DNA from: JAGVSR01 sp963825555
GTDB lineage: Bacteria; Pseudomonadota; Alphaproteobacteria; Rhizobiales; Hyphomicrobiaceae
NCBI GenBank assembly: GCA_963825555.1
Contig: CAWGTZ010000020.1
Location: forward strand, 1-64,000
Direction: 5' to 3'
DNA: 64,000 bases
A program made the translations under genes and the position numbers. Position 1 is the first letter of the stretch. The number at the start of each line of letters is the position of its first letter. This document shows, piece by piece, positions 8,415-17,509 of the stretch. The notes below the pieces were generated by a model. That model worked only from the letters and a program-made list of their open reading frames with translations. It searched no databases and was not told the origin of the DNA.

Positions 8415-9443
8415 ATGCCTATCACCTCACCGATCACCGGCGCGGCCCGTTTGGGCGCCTGCGTGTCCATCGCCGCAGCCTTGACGCTGGCAATCGGCAG
8501 TGGGACCCCGCGTGCCGAGGAGCTGAAGGTCGTCGCCACGATCAAGCCGATCCATGCGCTCGTTACGCAAGTCATGGGGGACACGGGTACGCCGAAACTG
8601 CTCGTTCAGGGCGCGGCATCGCCCCACACGTATTCGCTCAGGCCGTCGGACGCGAGGGCGCTCAATCAGGCTCGGGTCGTTTTCCGAGTCTCGGAGCAGA
8701 TCGAACCGTTCACACGCCGGATCGTGGCCTCACTGCCTAAGTCCGTGACCGTCTCGACATTGGCCGAGGCGCCTGGCCTCACCCTGCTCGATGTGCGCAC
8801 GGGCGATACGTTCGAGGCCCACGATGATGCGCATGACCACGGGCACAAACACGACAAGCAGAGCTACAAGAAGCATGGGCATGAAGAACATGACCATGAC
8901 GACCACGGCAATGGCGGAACGGCGCGCGATGCGCATGTGTGGCTCGATCCCGACAATGCCATCGCGATGGTCAAAGAAATCGCGCGGGTTCTGGCAGAAG
9001 CAGCTCCTGACAAGGCGGCCGTGTTCGAGGCCAACGCTGCCAAGGCCATTGCCGGAATCGAGGTCGTGAAGAAAGAGATCGCGGAGACGGTTGCGCCACT
9101 ACGCGGCAAACCTTTCGTCGTCTTTCATGACGCTTACCAGTACTTCGAGGCCCACTTCGGCATACCGGCCATCGGCGCCATCACGGTCTCTCCCGAAGTA
9201 CAGCCCTCGGCCAAGCGGCTCACCGAGATCCGCAGCAAAATAAAGCAATTGAATGCTGTCTGCGTCTTTGCGGAACCGCAGTTCAAGTCGAAACTCGTCG
9301 CCACCGTGACAGAGGGAACGAAGGCGCGCGCGGGCACGCTCGATCCGGAAGGAGCCATGATCGAGCCCGGTCCGTCATCTTACGTCGAACTGCTGAAGGG
9401 GCTCGCCGCGAGCCTGAAATCCTGCCTCGCGCCATCCGCCTGA
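8415..9443 (+). CDS. znuA: Zinc ABC transporter substrate-binding protein
   Basis: 342 residues of the cluster A-I (ZnuA/TroA) solute-binding family. A signal peptide (about 1-35) precedes the KVVATIKPIHALVTQVMGD opening of the mature protein. Metal ligands expected in the family are visible: His in GAASPHTYSLRPSD, His in DAHVWLDPDN, His in VVFHDAYQYFEAHF and the late Asp region (AGTLDPEGA). Between the first and second lies a loop rich in His and Asp (residues about 135-175), as in ZnuA proteins that gather zinc in the periplasm. The membrane and ATPase subunits are not adjacent; they are encoded with zur at 32.2-34.5 kb. A Zur-like palindrome lies upstream. Confidence 0.93.
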   Translation: MPITSPITGAARLGACVSIAAALTLAIGSGTPRAEELKVVATIKPIHALVTQVMGDTGTPKLLVQGAASPHTYSLRPSDARALNQARVVFRVSEQIEPFTRRIVASLPKSVTVSTLAEAPGLTLLDVRTGDTFEAHDDAHDHGHKHDKQSYKKHGHEEHDHDDHGNGGTARDAHVWLDPDNAIAMVKEIARVLAEAAPDKAAVFEANAAKAIAGIEVVKKEIAETVAPLRGKPFVVFHDAYQYFEAHFGIPAIGAITVSPEVQPSAKRLTEIRSKIKQLNAVCVFAEPQFKSKLVATVTEGTKARAGTLDPEGAMIEPGPSSYVELLKGLAASLKSCLAPSA

Positions 9444-9464
9444 CCGGACGCCAAGCAAAAAGAC

Positions 9465-9502
9465 AAAAAACGGACGGCGCGCATGGTGTGCGCGCCGCCC
9501 GT
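9465..9502 (-). terminator. Rho-independent terminator (L,D-transpeptidase side), bidirectional hairpin
   Basis: A 14-base-pair stem with one mismatch (9470-9483 with 9489-9502) and a 5-base loop. The A-run at 9465-9470 is a U-run when read leftward, so it terminates the leftward L,D-transpeptidase gene best. It may also stop znuA from the other side, where the T-run is weak. Confidence 0.8.
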
Positions 9503-9529
9503 TGTTGATCCAGTTTCCCTGTGGGTCGC

Positions 9530-10255
9530 TTACTCGACCGCCACAGTCCGGGTGCTTGTCGTTCTGCGCGAAATGGTCGTGCTGCCAGGAGTTTTGCTGG
9601 AGCTGCTGGTGCGCTTCTGAACCGGCTTTGCCGATGGCTCGGCGTCATCGGCGTCTGCGACAGCGCCACCCGTCTTGAAGCGCTCCCACGTCACCGTCAC
9701 CACGGTGCCGACGGGAACGCGCGGATAGAGGTCGATCACGTCCTCGTTATACATGCGGATGCAGCCCTTGGAGACCGCCTGCCCGATGGTCCAGGGCGCA
9801 TCCGTTCCGTGAATACGATAGGTGCTGGAACCCAGATAGAGGGCTCGCACGCCGAGCGGATTCATGGGATGCCCGCCTGGAACCCAGGCTGGCAGGCGCG
9901 GGTTTTCACGCAGCATCTCAGGCGTCGGCGTCCAGGAGGGATTCTCACGCTTCATCGATACGGAGGTCCGACCCTGCCAACGGCTCTGCTGGCGCGGCAC
10001 GGCAATCGGATAGCTCAGAGCTCGGCCCGGCTTGGTGATCAGGTACAGCCGGCGGTCACCGAAAGACACGATGACCTGCCCGGGACGATAGCGTGTAGGG
10101 AAGGAAACAACGGTACGCTTGCCGCCCCACTCGTTGTCGCCACCCCAAAGGAAGTCGACGGCCTGGGCATTGGCTGCTACCGGCATGGCCGCTGCCGTTA
10201 TCAGGGCTGCGGCCAGGGCCATCAGGGTCCGGCTCATGATCTTGCATGCAGGCAT
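9530..10255 (-). CDS. L,D-transpeptidase (YkuD domain)
   Basis: 241 residues. A signal peptide (MSRTLMALAAALITAAAMPV, cut after an Ala-rich site) leads to a YkuD catalytic domain. The active-site motif is clear: HGTDAP followed by SKGCIRMYN, giving the His and the nucleophilic Cys. Such enzymes form 3-3 cross-links in peptidoglycan or attach proteins to it in the periplasm. The C-terminal tail of about 40 residues is low-complexity, rich in Ser, Thr, Lys and Arg. The ATG at 10255 has a GGAG site 8 bases upstream, so I prefer it to starts at 10291 and 10237. A strong terminator lies just beyond the stop. Confidence 0.9.
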   Translation of the reverse strand: MPACKIMSRTLMALAAALITAAAMPVAANAQAVDFLWGGDNEWGGKRTVVSFPTRYRPGQVIVSFGDRRLYLITKPGRALSYPIAVPRQQSRWQGRTSVSMKRENPSWTPTPEMLRENPRLPAWVPGGHPMNPLGVRALYLGSSTYRIHGTDAPWTIGQAVSKGCIRMYNEDVIDLYPRVPVGTVVTVTWERFKTGGAVADADDAEPSAKPVQKRTSSSSKTPGSTTISRRTTSTRTVAVE

Positions 10256-10781
10256 TCGCGCACTCCGCCTCTTCGAAACTCTACGATACACTTGGCGCTG
10301 AACTGGCTCATTTCAGGTCGCGCCGGAAGCTATCGTTAGTCCAGGTATGGTGAAAGCTTCGTATACCTCAGTCGCGTGCTTCGCGTGAGGGTATTCCGGC
10401 CACACTCGCACTTTCTTCGACATCCGTTCACACACAAAATATCCGTGCGTTGTCCAAGGCTTGTGCAAAGCGCGACTAATTCTTTGGCGGTCGTGAATTT
10501 TTCGCTCATTCAAGGACCCTTTCATTTCTACAGTGTCTCTTGACGGCCCATGCGAGTCTTACAAACCGATGTGGCCGCAGCGGGGTCATGTGGGGGCATC
10601 GTGTTGCAGATCGGCTTCAAATTTGTTCTGCTCTTGTTCTTATTTTCCTTGAACCGATCCAAGCTCCCTGCTATAGAACAAAACAAGTACACAGGTTCGT
10701 AGCGTCATCTCGTTCGCGTGCCCAGTCTGCATTCTCAGTTCGCGTCCAATTCGGAAACCCAGTCACAAAGCGTTGCGTGTC
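10256..10781. other. Intergenic region upstream of imuA
   Basis: About 525 bases between the L,D-transpeptidase start and imuA. It contains the SOS box at 10625-10639 and is locally richer in A and T than its flanks. A leftward open frame of 70 codons (10313-10525, ATG) exists with no recognised similarity and no clear ribosome binding site; I do not call it a gene. Confidence 0.5.
10625..10639 (+). promoter_or_regulatory. LexA (SOS) box upstream of imuA
   Basis: GTTC-N7-GTTC is present exactly, with spacer TGCTCTT. This direct repeat is the known LexA operator of alphaproteobacteria. It lies about 145 bases before the imuA start. A second, imperfect copy (GAAC-N7-GTAC) lies at 10676-10690. 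The position fits SOS induction of the downstream mutagenesis cassette. Confidence 0.85.
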
Positions 10782-11816
10782 ATGGCCAAGGCGGACATCA
10801 CCCCCGATCCCGGACTTGCCCTGCCGAGGCAACCACATTGCGATCCATCCGGACGTGCGCGTTTGTACGAGTTCCAGCCAACCCGGATATGCCCGCGCCG
10901 GAGCAGCCTCCCCCCCCTCGCTGCTCCGGCGCCCCTTCTCCCAGAGCCCACGCTTCCCTCGACTGCGCGCGCCCCCTCCCGTGCGCACCTCATCGAAGGC
11001 CTGCGCCAGCGCGTGCAGGCGATCGAGCGGCGGCTAAGTCTCGATGAAGGAGACGCATCAGGCCCTGTCCGATCCAGACGGATGGCTGGAGCTTGGGTGC
11101 TCGGCGCACCTCACATCGATGACCTTCTGGGCGCGACTGGGCTCGATCCGGCAGCCTGCCACGAGATCAAGCCCGGCTCCGGTCGGGCCAGCGCCAGCGC
11201 CGCGGCGCTGGCTTTCACGCTCGCGCTTGCCCGCCGGCGCCTGGAGACACACGCCGCACATGGGGCCGCAACCAGCAAGACCCTGCCGCGCATCCTGTGG
11301 TGCACGGCGCGCGGCACGAACGCCGATCTGGGTATGCTCCACGCCGCGGGGCTCGCCCGCTTCGGCCTCGACGCATCGGCCTTTCTCATGCTCGAAGTGC
11401 AGCGCCACAAGGATGTGCTCTGGGCTCTCGAGGAGGGACTGCGCTCCGAGAGCCTCGCTATGGTGATCGGCGCGCTCGATAAAGTCGACCTCACACCTGC
11501 GCGCCGCCTGAGCCTTGCCGCACGGGATGGCCGCACGCCTCTCATTCTTCTCACCCCCGCCCGCAGCCCGGCGGCAGGCGCCACAGCCACGCGCTGGCGC
11601 ATCGCTCCGGCTCCGAGCGCCGCGCATCCCTTCGATACGCGCACGCCAGGCATGCCACGCCTAGCCGTGAACCTCGAACGCTGCCGCTCCGCGCCGCCCG
11701 CCACCGAGACCGCCCTGACACTGGAATGGTCCGATGAGACGCATCGTTTCCGTATGGCTTCCCCACTGGCCGATCGAGCGGCTGATGCGGCACAAGCCCG
11801 GCACCGTACCGGATGA
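10782..11816 (+). CDS. imuA: ImuA, SOS mutasome accessory protein
   Basis: 344 residues, related to RecA/SulA-like ImuA proteins. The RecA-like core starts with HLIEGLRQRVQAIERR (about 70-85) and continues through a segment ending in the loop HEIKPGSGRASASAAALAFTLALARR, in which the usual P-loop is degenerate, as is typical of ImuA. The ATG at 10782 replaces a weaker TTG at 10773. The gene overlaps imuB by 83 bases and lies behind a LexA box. With ImuB and DnaE2 it forms the damage-inducible translesion synthesis complex; ImuA interacts with RecA and modulates ImuB in the systems studied. Confidence 0.9.
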   Translation: MAKADITPDPGLALPRQPHCDPSGRARLYEFQPTRICPRRSSLPPLAAPAPLLPEPTLPSTARAPSRAHLIEGLRQRVQAIERRLSLDEGDASGPVRSRRMAGAWVLGAPHIDDLLGATGLDPAACHEIKPGSGRASASAAALAFTLALARRRLETHAAHGAATSKTLPRILWCTARGTNADLGMLHAAGLARFGLDASAFLMLEVQRHKDVLWALEEGLRSESLAMVIGALDKVDLTPARRLSLAARDGRTPLILLTPARSPAAGATATRWRIAPAPSAAHPFDTRTPGMPRLAVNLERCRSAPPATETALTLEWSDETHRFRMASPLADRAADAAQARHRTG

Positions 11817-13401
11817 AAAACCCTTTGCGCTCGTCGAAGGCGGGGCGCGCGGGATCCGGATCACCGCCGTCAATTCCTGCGCGGCGCGTGAAGGTCTGCA
11901 TCCCGGCTTGGGCCTTGCAGATGCGCGCGCCGCCGTGCCCGCGCTCGTCTCCCATCCGGCCGAGCCGGAGCGCGATGCCCGCGCGCTCGAACGGCTCGCC
12001 CTCTGGCTCGGCCGCTACGGCCCCGCCCGCAACGTGGAGGGCCGCAATGGCGTCTGGATCGATGTGACCGGCGTCGCCCATCTTTTCGGCGGGGAAGCGC
12101 GGCTGCTCGATGACCTCGTCCGGCGCCTTAACGATTTCGGTCTCAACGCGCGCGCAGGCCTTGCCGACACGCCGGGCGCAGCCTATGCGCTCGCGCGCTT
12201 CGCCACCGGACGCCGCGTCACGGCCATCGCGCCGACGGACGCCACCGCCGCGGCCCTGTGCCCCTTGCCGGTCGAAGCCCTGCGGCTCGCGCCCGATACG
12301 GTTCTGCTTCTGAAGCGCCTTGGTCTTACCCGCATCGGTCAACTCGCGGATCTGCCCCGCACAGCCCTCGAACGGCGCTTCTCATCAGAATCTTCCTCGC
12401 GCAGCACTTCCGCACGCACCCGCGTTTGCGCGCGCGTATTGGCCGACGCCGTCCTCGTCCGCCTTGATCAGGCGCTCGGGATAACGGCCGAACCTCGCGT
12501 GGCCCTCGGCGAACCGCCCGTTCTCTCCGAGCGGCGCACATGGGGCGAACCGCTGATCTCTTCAGAAGCGCTCGTTGCCGAGATAACGGCACTCGCAGAG
12601 GACCTCGGGAAATCTCTGAAAGTGGCGGGCCTCGGCGCACGCCACATCGCGCTGCATCTTTACCGCGCCGACGGCACGGTGGCCCATGCGGATGCGGGCC
12701 TCAGCCGGGCGAGCGCGGACCCCGCTCACTTCATGCGGCTTCTGGACGACAAGCTTTCTGCGATCGACGCGGGCTTCGGCATCGACGTGGCGGTTCTGGA
12801 TGCCGTCCACGTCGAACCCGTGGACGCGGAGCAGACGGCACTCGGACGAGGCGGACACCGTCCCGCCGAAGTCGCGGTCGCCGCCCTGGTCGACAGGCTC
12901 TCGAGCCGTCTCGGCGCACGCAACGTGTTTCGCATCGCACCTCACGCCAGCCACATCCCCGAACTCGGCACGATCCGCCGTCCGCCGCTTACATCCGCGA
13001 TTCACCAGCACGAGACAGACCTTTCCAACACCAGCCCACGCCCGCTGCTGCTCTTGTCGCCACCCGAGCCGATCACCGTCATGGCCGAGGTGCCCGACGG
13101 CCCACCCTTGCGCTTCACTTGGCGGCACGTCCCTTATGCAGTGGTCAAGGCCGCCGGCCCCGAACGCATCGCACCCGAATGGTGGAAACATCTCGCACGT
13201 CCACGCCAACAAGCCGAATTGCCTGAAAACGAAAACGGCCTCGAAGGCGAGATCGCCGATCCGGGCCAACGCGAACTGACGCGCGACTACTATGTCGTAG
13301 AGACGGGCGACGGCGCGCGCTTCTGGATCTTCCGCGAGGGCTTCTACGGCGCGACCGGACCCGGCAGCACGCCACGCTGGTTCCTGCATGGTCTCTTCTG
13401 A
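11734..13401 (+). CDS. imuB: ImuB, catalytically inactive Y-family polymerase-like protein
   Basis: 555 residues. The N-terminus (MRRIVSVWLPHWPIERL) has the ImuB form in which the first metal-binding aspartate of Y-family polymerases is lost. The WIDVTGVAHLFGGE segment (about 108-121) is the family hallmark. ImuB acts as an adaptor that links the replication clamp, ImuA and the DnaE2 polymerase. An oddity is a Ser/Arg-rich stretch of about 20 residues (SSESSSRSTSARTRVCARVL, from about residue 222) between the LPR helix and the RLDQALG motif, longer than I expect for the family. The gene overlaps imuA by 83 bases, and its stop TGA overlaps the dnaE2 ATG by one base. Confidence 0.92.
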   Translation: MRRIVSVWLPHWPIERLMRHKPGTVPDEKPFALVEGGARGIRITAVNSCAAREGLHPGLGLADARAAVPALVSHPAEPERDARALERLALWLGRYGPARNVEGRNGVWIDVTGVAHLFGGEARLLDDLVRRLNDFGLNARAGLADTPGAAYALARFATGRRVTAIAPTDATAAALCPLPVEALRLAPDTVLLLKRLGLTRIGQLADLPRTALERRFSSESSSRSTSARTRVCARVLADAVLVRLDQALGITAEPRVALGEPPVLSERRTWGEPLISSEALVAEITALAEDLGKSLKVAGLGARHIALHLYRADGTVAHADAGLSRASADPAHFMRLLDDKLSAIDAGFGIDVAVLDAVHVEPVDAEQTALGRGGHRPAEVAVAALVDRLSSRLGARNVFRIAPHASHIPELGTIRRPPLTSAIHQHETDLSNTSPRPLLLLSPPEPITVMAEVPDGPPLRFTWRHVPYAVVKAAGPERIAPEWWKHLARPRQQAELPENENGLEGEIADPGQRELTRDYYVVETGDGARFWIFREGFYGATGPGSTPRWFLHGLF

Positions 13402-16400
13402 TGGAGAGCCTCATGCGCTACGCGGAACTCAGCGTTACTACGAACTTCTCTTTTCTGCGCGGGGCCTCGCACGCAGATGAACTCGTGGCCCAGGCAAAGG
13501 CTTTGGGGCTCGACGCCATTGCCGTCACCGACCACAACACTCTCGCCGGCGTCGTGCGCGCGCACACAGCGGCAAAGGCCGTGGACCTGCGCATCATTCC
13601 CGGCGCGCGCCTCGATCTCCAGGACGCCCCGAGCCTTCTCTGTCTGCCGACGAACCGCGCCGGCTACGGGCGGCTCTCGCGCCTCCTCTCTCTCGGTCAG
13701 GGTCGTGCGGAGAAAGGCCAATGCACGATCGTCCTCGCCGAGGTTGCGGAGTACGCCGAAGACAACATCTTCATTGTTATCCCCCCAGACATCCTGGGAC
13801 AGCGCTTCGAATCCGATCTTCAGCGCATTATGTCCGCCCTCGGCCGCGCGAAACTCTACCTTGCGGCCTCCCATGGCTATCGCGGCGACGATCGCGCACG
13901 GATCGGTCAGCTCACTGGCATGGCCCAGCACTGCAGCACACCCCTCGTCGCCACAAACGACGTGCTCTATCATGCCCCGCACCGACGCCCGCTGCAGGAC
14001 GTACTGACCTGCATTCGCGAGCACACGACGATTTCCGAGGCCGGCTTCCGCCTGCGGGCCAACGCGGAGCGGCACCTGAAGAAACCGGACGAAATGGCGC
14101 GACTCTTCCGCGACTATCCCGATGCGATCCACCGCACGATCGAGATCATGGAAGCCTGTCGCTTCTCCCTCGACGAGCTTGTATACGAATATCCCGACGA
14201 GCCTGTGCCGCCCGGCTCGACACCACAAGAGCATCTGGAAACACTCACCTGGGAAGGGGCTGCCTGGCGCTTCCCCACTGGAATTCCAGAGAAGGTGCGC
14301 GCAACCATCAAGCGCGAGTTGCAGCTCGTAGCAGACCTCGGCTACGCACCCTACTTTCTAACCGTGCATGACATCGTCACCTTCGCACGTTCGCGCGGCA
14401 TCCTCTGCCAGGGGCGCGGATCCGCGGCGAACTCGGTCGTGTGCTACTGCCTCGGGATCACGGCCGTAAATCCGACCGAAGTCGATCTTCTGTTCGAGCG
14501 CTTCGTGTCGCATGCCCGCAAAGAGCCGCCCGACATCGACGTCGATTTCGAGCACGACCGGCGCGAGGAGGTCATCCAGTACATCTACGCGCGCTACGGC
14601 CGCGACCGGGCGGGGCTTGCCGCCACTGTCATCTCCTACCGCGCGCGCTCGGCGGTGCGCGATGTCGGCAAGGCGATGGGACTTTCGGAAGACACGGTCG
14701 CGGCGCTGGCCGGGATGGTGTGGGGTACGCGGTCGGGCGGCGTGCTCGCAGACGCCCGCGTGCGCGAAGCAGGGCTGGACCCAGACGATCCTTTGCTGGC
14801 CGCCGTGCTGGAGCTGACCGAGGAGCTGATCGGGTTTCCGCGCCATCTCTCCCAGCATGTCGGCGGCTTCGTGCTGACGCGCGGGCCGCTCGTTGAAATA
14901 GTTCCTGTCGGCAACGCGGCGATGGCAGACCGCACCTTCATCGAGTGGGACAAGGACGACATCGCAGCCTTGGGGCTGCTCAAGGTCGATGTGCTGGCAC
15001 TCGGCATGCTCTCCTGCATTCGCCGTGCATTTGACCTCATGAAGGCCCACCACGGCCTCGACATGACGCTTGCGAAAGTTCCGCGCGAGGATGCTGCCAC
15101 CTACGCCATGCTCTGCCGGGCCGATTCCATCGGCGTGTTCCAGGTGGAAAGCCGCGCACAGATGAACATGTTGCCGCGCTTGAAGCCGCGTACCTTCTAT
15201 GACCTCGTCATCGAGGTCGCAATCGTGCGCCCCGGTCCCATCCAGGGCGACATGGTACACCCCTACCTGCGCCGGCGGGCCGGCATCGAACCTGAGACCT
15301 ACCCATCTCCCGCACCCGAGCACGGCCCCGCCGACGAGCTCAAGCAGATCCTCGGCAAGACGAAAGGCGTACCGCTGTTCCAGGAACAGGCGATGCGGAT
15401 CGCCATGGAGGCGGCGAAGTTCTCCGATGCGGAGGTCAACGAACTCAGAAAAGCGATGGCCACCTTCCGTCGGCGCGGCACCATCGGGCTCCTCGAGGAG
15501 AAGATGGTCTCCCGCATGACGGCGCGTGGCTACGATCGCGACTTTGCCCAGCGTTGCTTCAACCAGATCAAGGGCTTCGGCGAGTACGGCTTCCCGGAAA
15601 GCCACGCTGCAAGCTTTGCCCACCTCGTCTATGTCTCGGCCTGGCTGAAATGCCACTATCCTGCAGCGTTCGCATGCGCGCTTTTGAACTCCCAGCCGAT
15701 GGGCTTCTATGCGCCGGCCCAGATTGTGCGCGATGCGCGCGAGCACGGCGTTGAGGCCCGTGCCGCAGACGTGAACTCGAGCAACTGGGATTCGACGCTG
15801 GAAAATAGTGAGGGAGGCCCCGCACTCCGCCTCGGCCTGCACCAGATCGACGGCTTGCAGGCAGAGGAGATCGCCAAGCTCACTTCGGTTCGGGCGGACG
15901 GGCGGTTCAGAACCGTGCACGAGATCTGGCAGCGCGCGAGCTTGAAAATCCCCACGCTCGAAAAACTCGCCGCCGCCGACGCCTTCCGCTCGATGGGCCT
16001 CGACCGAAGACAGGCGCTTTGGGAGGTGAAGGCGCTCACCAATGCGCCGCCGCTGCCACTCTTTTCATGGAGCGAAACGCGCGAGACGGGCGCGGAGCCT
16101 GAGGTTGCCCTGCCGGCGATGCCACTCTCGGAGCATGTCGTCAACGACTACCAGACGCTCAGACTGTCATTGAAAGCACATCCCATGAGCTTCCTGCGCG
16201 AACGGTTGCATGCAGAGCGCGTTGTCACCTGCGGGGAGTTGCGCAACATGCGCAACGGCGCGTTCGTGCGCGTCGCTGGCGTCATCCTCGTGCGCCAGCG
16301 GCCGGGCTCGGCCAAGGGCGTCGTATTCATGACGCTGGAGGACGAGACGGGCGTCGCCAACGCCGTCGTCTGGCCGAAAATGCTGGAGCGCCATCGCAAG

Positions 16401-16703
16401 ATCGTCATGCAGGCCCGCCTCATGCTTGTCACCGGCCGCATCCAGCGCCACGAGGACATCATTCACGTCGTCGCTACGGGGCTTGAGGATCGCAGCGACT
16501 GGCTGCTCTTACTATCGGAATGGGCGCATGAAATGCCGATGCCCATCGCCAATGCCGACGAGGTCAAAAGTCCCGGTCCAGACCCCGCCAATTCCTCCGA
16601 TAGCTCCCACCCGCGCTGGTCGGCTCGTAACTCCGGCGTGCGCCCGCGCCCCCTGCATCCACGCGGGGAGCGCATTATCCCCAAGTCCCGAGATTTTCAT
16701 TGA
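13401..16703 (+). CDS. dnaE2: Error-prone DNA polymerase DnaE2 (ImuC)
   Basis: 1100 residues, the usual length for DnaE2. An N-terminal PHP domain (HADELVAQAKALGLDAIAVT, TDHNTLAG) is followed by the C-family polymerase core with active-site aspartates in PPDIDVDFEHDRREEV (about residues 376-390), the RGRGSAANSVVCYCLGI segment before it, and a C-terminal OB-fold region (VRVAGVILVRQRPGSAKG). It carries out mutagenic bypass with ImuA and ImuB after DNA damage. It is the last gene of the LexA-controlled operon and starts one base inside the imuB stop. No frameshift is seen over its 3.3 kb. Confidence 0.95.
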   Translation: MESLMRYAELSVTTNFSFLRGASHADELVAQAKALGLDAIAVTDHNTLAGVVRAHTAAKAVDLRIIPGARLDLQDAPSLLCLPTNRAGYGRLSRLLSLGQGRAEKGQCTIVLAEVAEYAEDNIFIVIPPDILGQRFESDLQRIMSALGRAKLYLAASHGYRGDDRARIGQLTGMAQHCSTPLVATNDVLYHAPHRRPLQDVLTCIREHTTISEAGFRLRANAERHLKKPDEMARLFRDYPDAIHRTIEIMEACRFSLDELVYEYPDEPVPPGSTPQEHLETLTWEGAAWRFPTGIPEKVRATIKRELQLVADLGYAPYFLTVHDIVTFARSRGILCQGRGSAANSVVCYCLGITAVNPTEVDLLFERFVSHARKEPPDIDVDFEHDRREEVIQYIYARYGRDRAGLAATVISYRARSAVRDVGKAMGLSEDTVAALAGMVWGTRSGGVLADARVREAGLDPDDPLLAAVLELTEELIGFPRHLSQHVGGFVLTRGPLVEIVPVGNAAMADRTFIEWDKDDIAALGLLKVDVLALGMLSCIRRAFDLMKAHHGLDMTLAKVPREDAATYAMLCRADSIGVFQVESRAQMNMLPRLKPRTFYDLVIEVAIVRPGPIQGDMVHPYLRRRAGIEPETYPSPAPEHGPADELKQILGKTKGVPLFQEQAMRIAMEAAKFSDAEVNELRKAMATFRRRGTIGLLEEKMVSRMTARGYDRDFAQRCFNQIKGFGEYGFPESHAASFAHLVYVSAWLKCHYPAAFACALLNSQPMGFYAPAQIVRDAREHGVEARAADVNSSNWDSTLENSEGGPALRLGLHQIDGLQAEEIAKLTSVRADGRFRTVHEIWQRASLKIPTLEKLAAADAFRSMGLDRRQALWEVKALTNAPPLPLFSWSETRETGAEPEVALPAMPLSEHVVNDYQTLRLSLKAHPMSFLRERLHAERVVTCGELRNMRNGAFVRVAGVILVRQRPGSAKGVVFMTLEDETGVANAVVWPKMLERHRKIVMQARLMLVTGRIQRHEDIIHVVATGLEDRSDWLLLLSEWAHEMPMPIANADEVKSPGPDPANSSDSSHPRWSARNSGVRPRPLHPRGERIIPKSRDFH

Positions 16704-16923
16704 TTCAAAAGAGGTTTTTATCGACAGATCGCACTCACCTGTCACCCAAGCGCAACTGCGCCTGAAGGATCGCAGGGTACGGCCCCCTGCGCGTCCTGAC
16801 AGCTGGAATTTTCCTGATAGCGTCTACTGACGGTCCTCATTCCAGACAGCGCGATCCGGCAACGGGCAGCAGCAGTCTATGGAATGTGCATGCGTCCGTC
16901 CCAGGTTGATTGGAGAGAATGAC

Positions 16924-17421
16924 ATGTCGAAGTTCCGCACCCTTGCCTGTGCGCTCGCCGCCCTACCCCTCGCTGCGCTGGTTATCAGCCACTCCTCCGC
17001 CTCGGCCGAAGCGGCCGAGCACGAAGTCACGATTACGATCAACAAGGTCCGCGCTGTCGATCGAGCCGACGAGTTCTCCGACGGCGACTACTATGCGCGC
17101 GTCACCATCGACGGCGAGGTGTTCAAGACCGACCCCATCAAGCAGGAAGGCACCATCGAGCCCAACTGGACCTTCACCAAGAAGGTCAAGCCCGGCAACG
17201 TCGACGTCAAGCTCGAACTCTTGGACAAGGACGTGAGCGTGGACGACCCTATCGACATCAACCGGATCGACAACAAGCGCGATCTTGACTTCAGCGTGAA
17301 CACGCGCCTGTGCCGCGTCAATGGATTTGCGCAAGTCTACAAGTGCGGAACATCCATAACGCGCGCCGGTAAGGAAAAGAAGTCCGCAGAGATCACCGGA
17401 ACCGTCACCGTGAAGCGGTAA
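16924..17421 (+). CDS. Secreted protein of unknown function, C2-like
   Basis: 165 residues. The ATG at 16924 follows a GGAGAG site and starts a clear signal peptide (Leu/Ala-rich, ending about ASAEAAEH). The mature part is beta-rich with alternating acidic strands (HEVTITINKVRAVD, YYARVTIDGEVFKTDPI, NVDVKLELLDKDVS) and resembles a calcium-dependent C2-type sandwich, though I cannot name the family. Two cysteines near the C-terminus (LCRVNG and YKCGTS) could form a disulfide in the periplasm. It stands alone, is followed by a good terminator and is likely its own transcription unit. Confidence 0.7.
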   Translation: MSKFRTLACALAALPLAALVISHSSASAEAAEHEVTITINKVRAVDRADEFSDGDYYARVTIDGEVFKTDPIKQEGTIEPNWTFTKKVKPGNVDVKLELLDKDVSVDDPIDINRIDNKRDLDFSVNTRLCRVNGFAQVYKCGTSITRAGKEKKSAEITGTVTVKR

Positions 17422-17443
17422 ACTGATAAAGCGTTGAACCAGG

Positions 17444-17480
17444 GGGCAGGCGTGGCAACACGGCCTGCCCTTTTCTGTTT
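17444..17480 (+). terminator. Rho-independent terminator
   Basis: Stem GGGCAGGC (17444-17451) pairs with GCCTGCCC (17463-17470), followed directly by TTTTCTGTTTT. It ends the transcript of the secreted protein gene. Confidence 0.85.
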
Positions 17481-17509
17481 TGGTCGAGGCCTTCAATATC
17501 TCAAAGGCC

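Noticed and set aside
10313..10525. Leftward 70-codon frame before imuA
   Set aside because: No ribosome site and no recognised similarity, in an AT-rich promoter region.
14358..15920. Leftward 520-codon open frame inside dnaE2
   Set aside because: Antisense shadow of an obvious polymerase gene; rich in Ala, Arg and His without domains.
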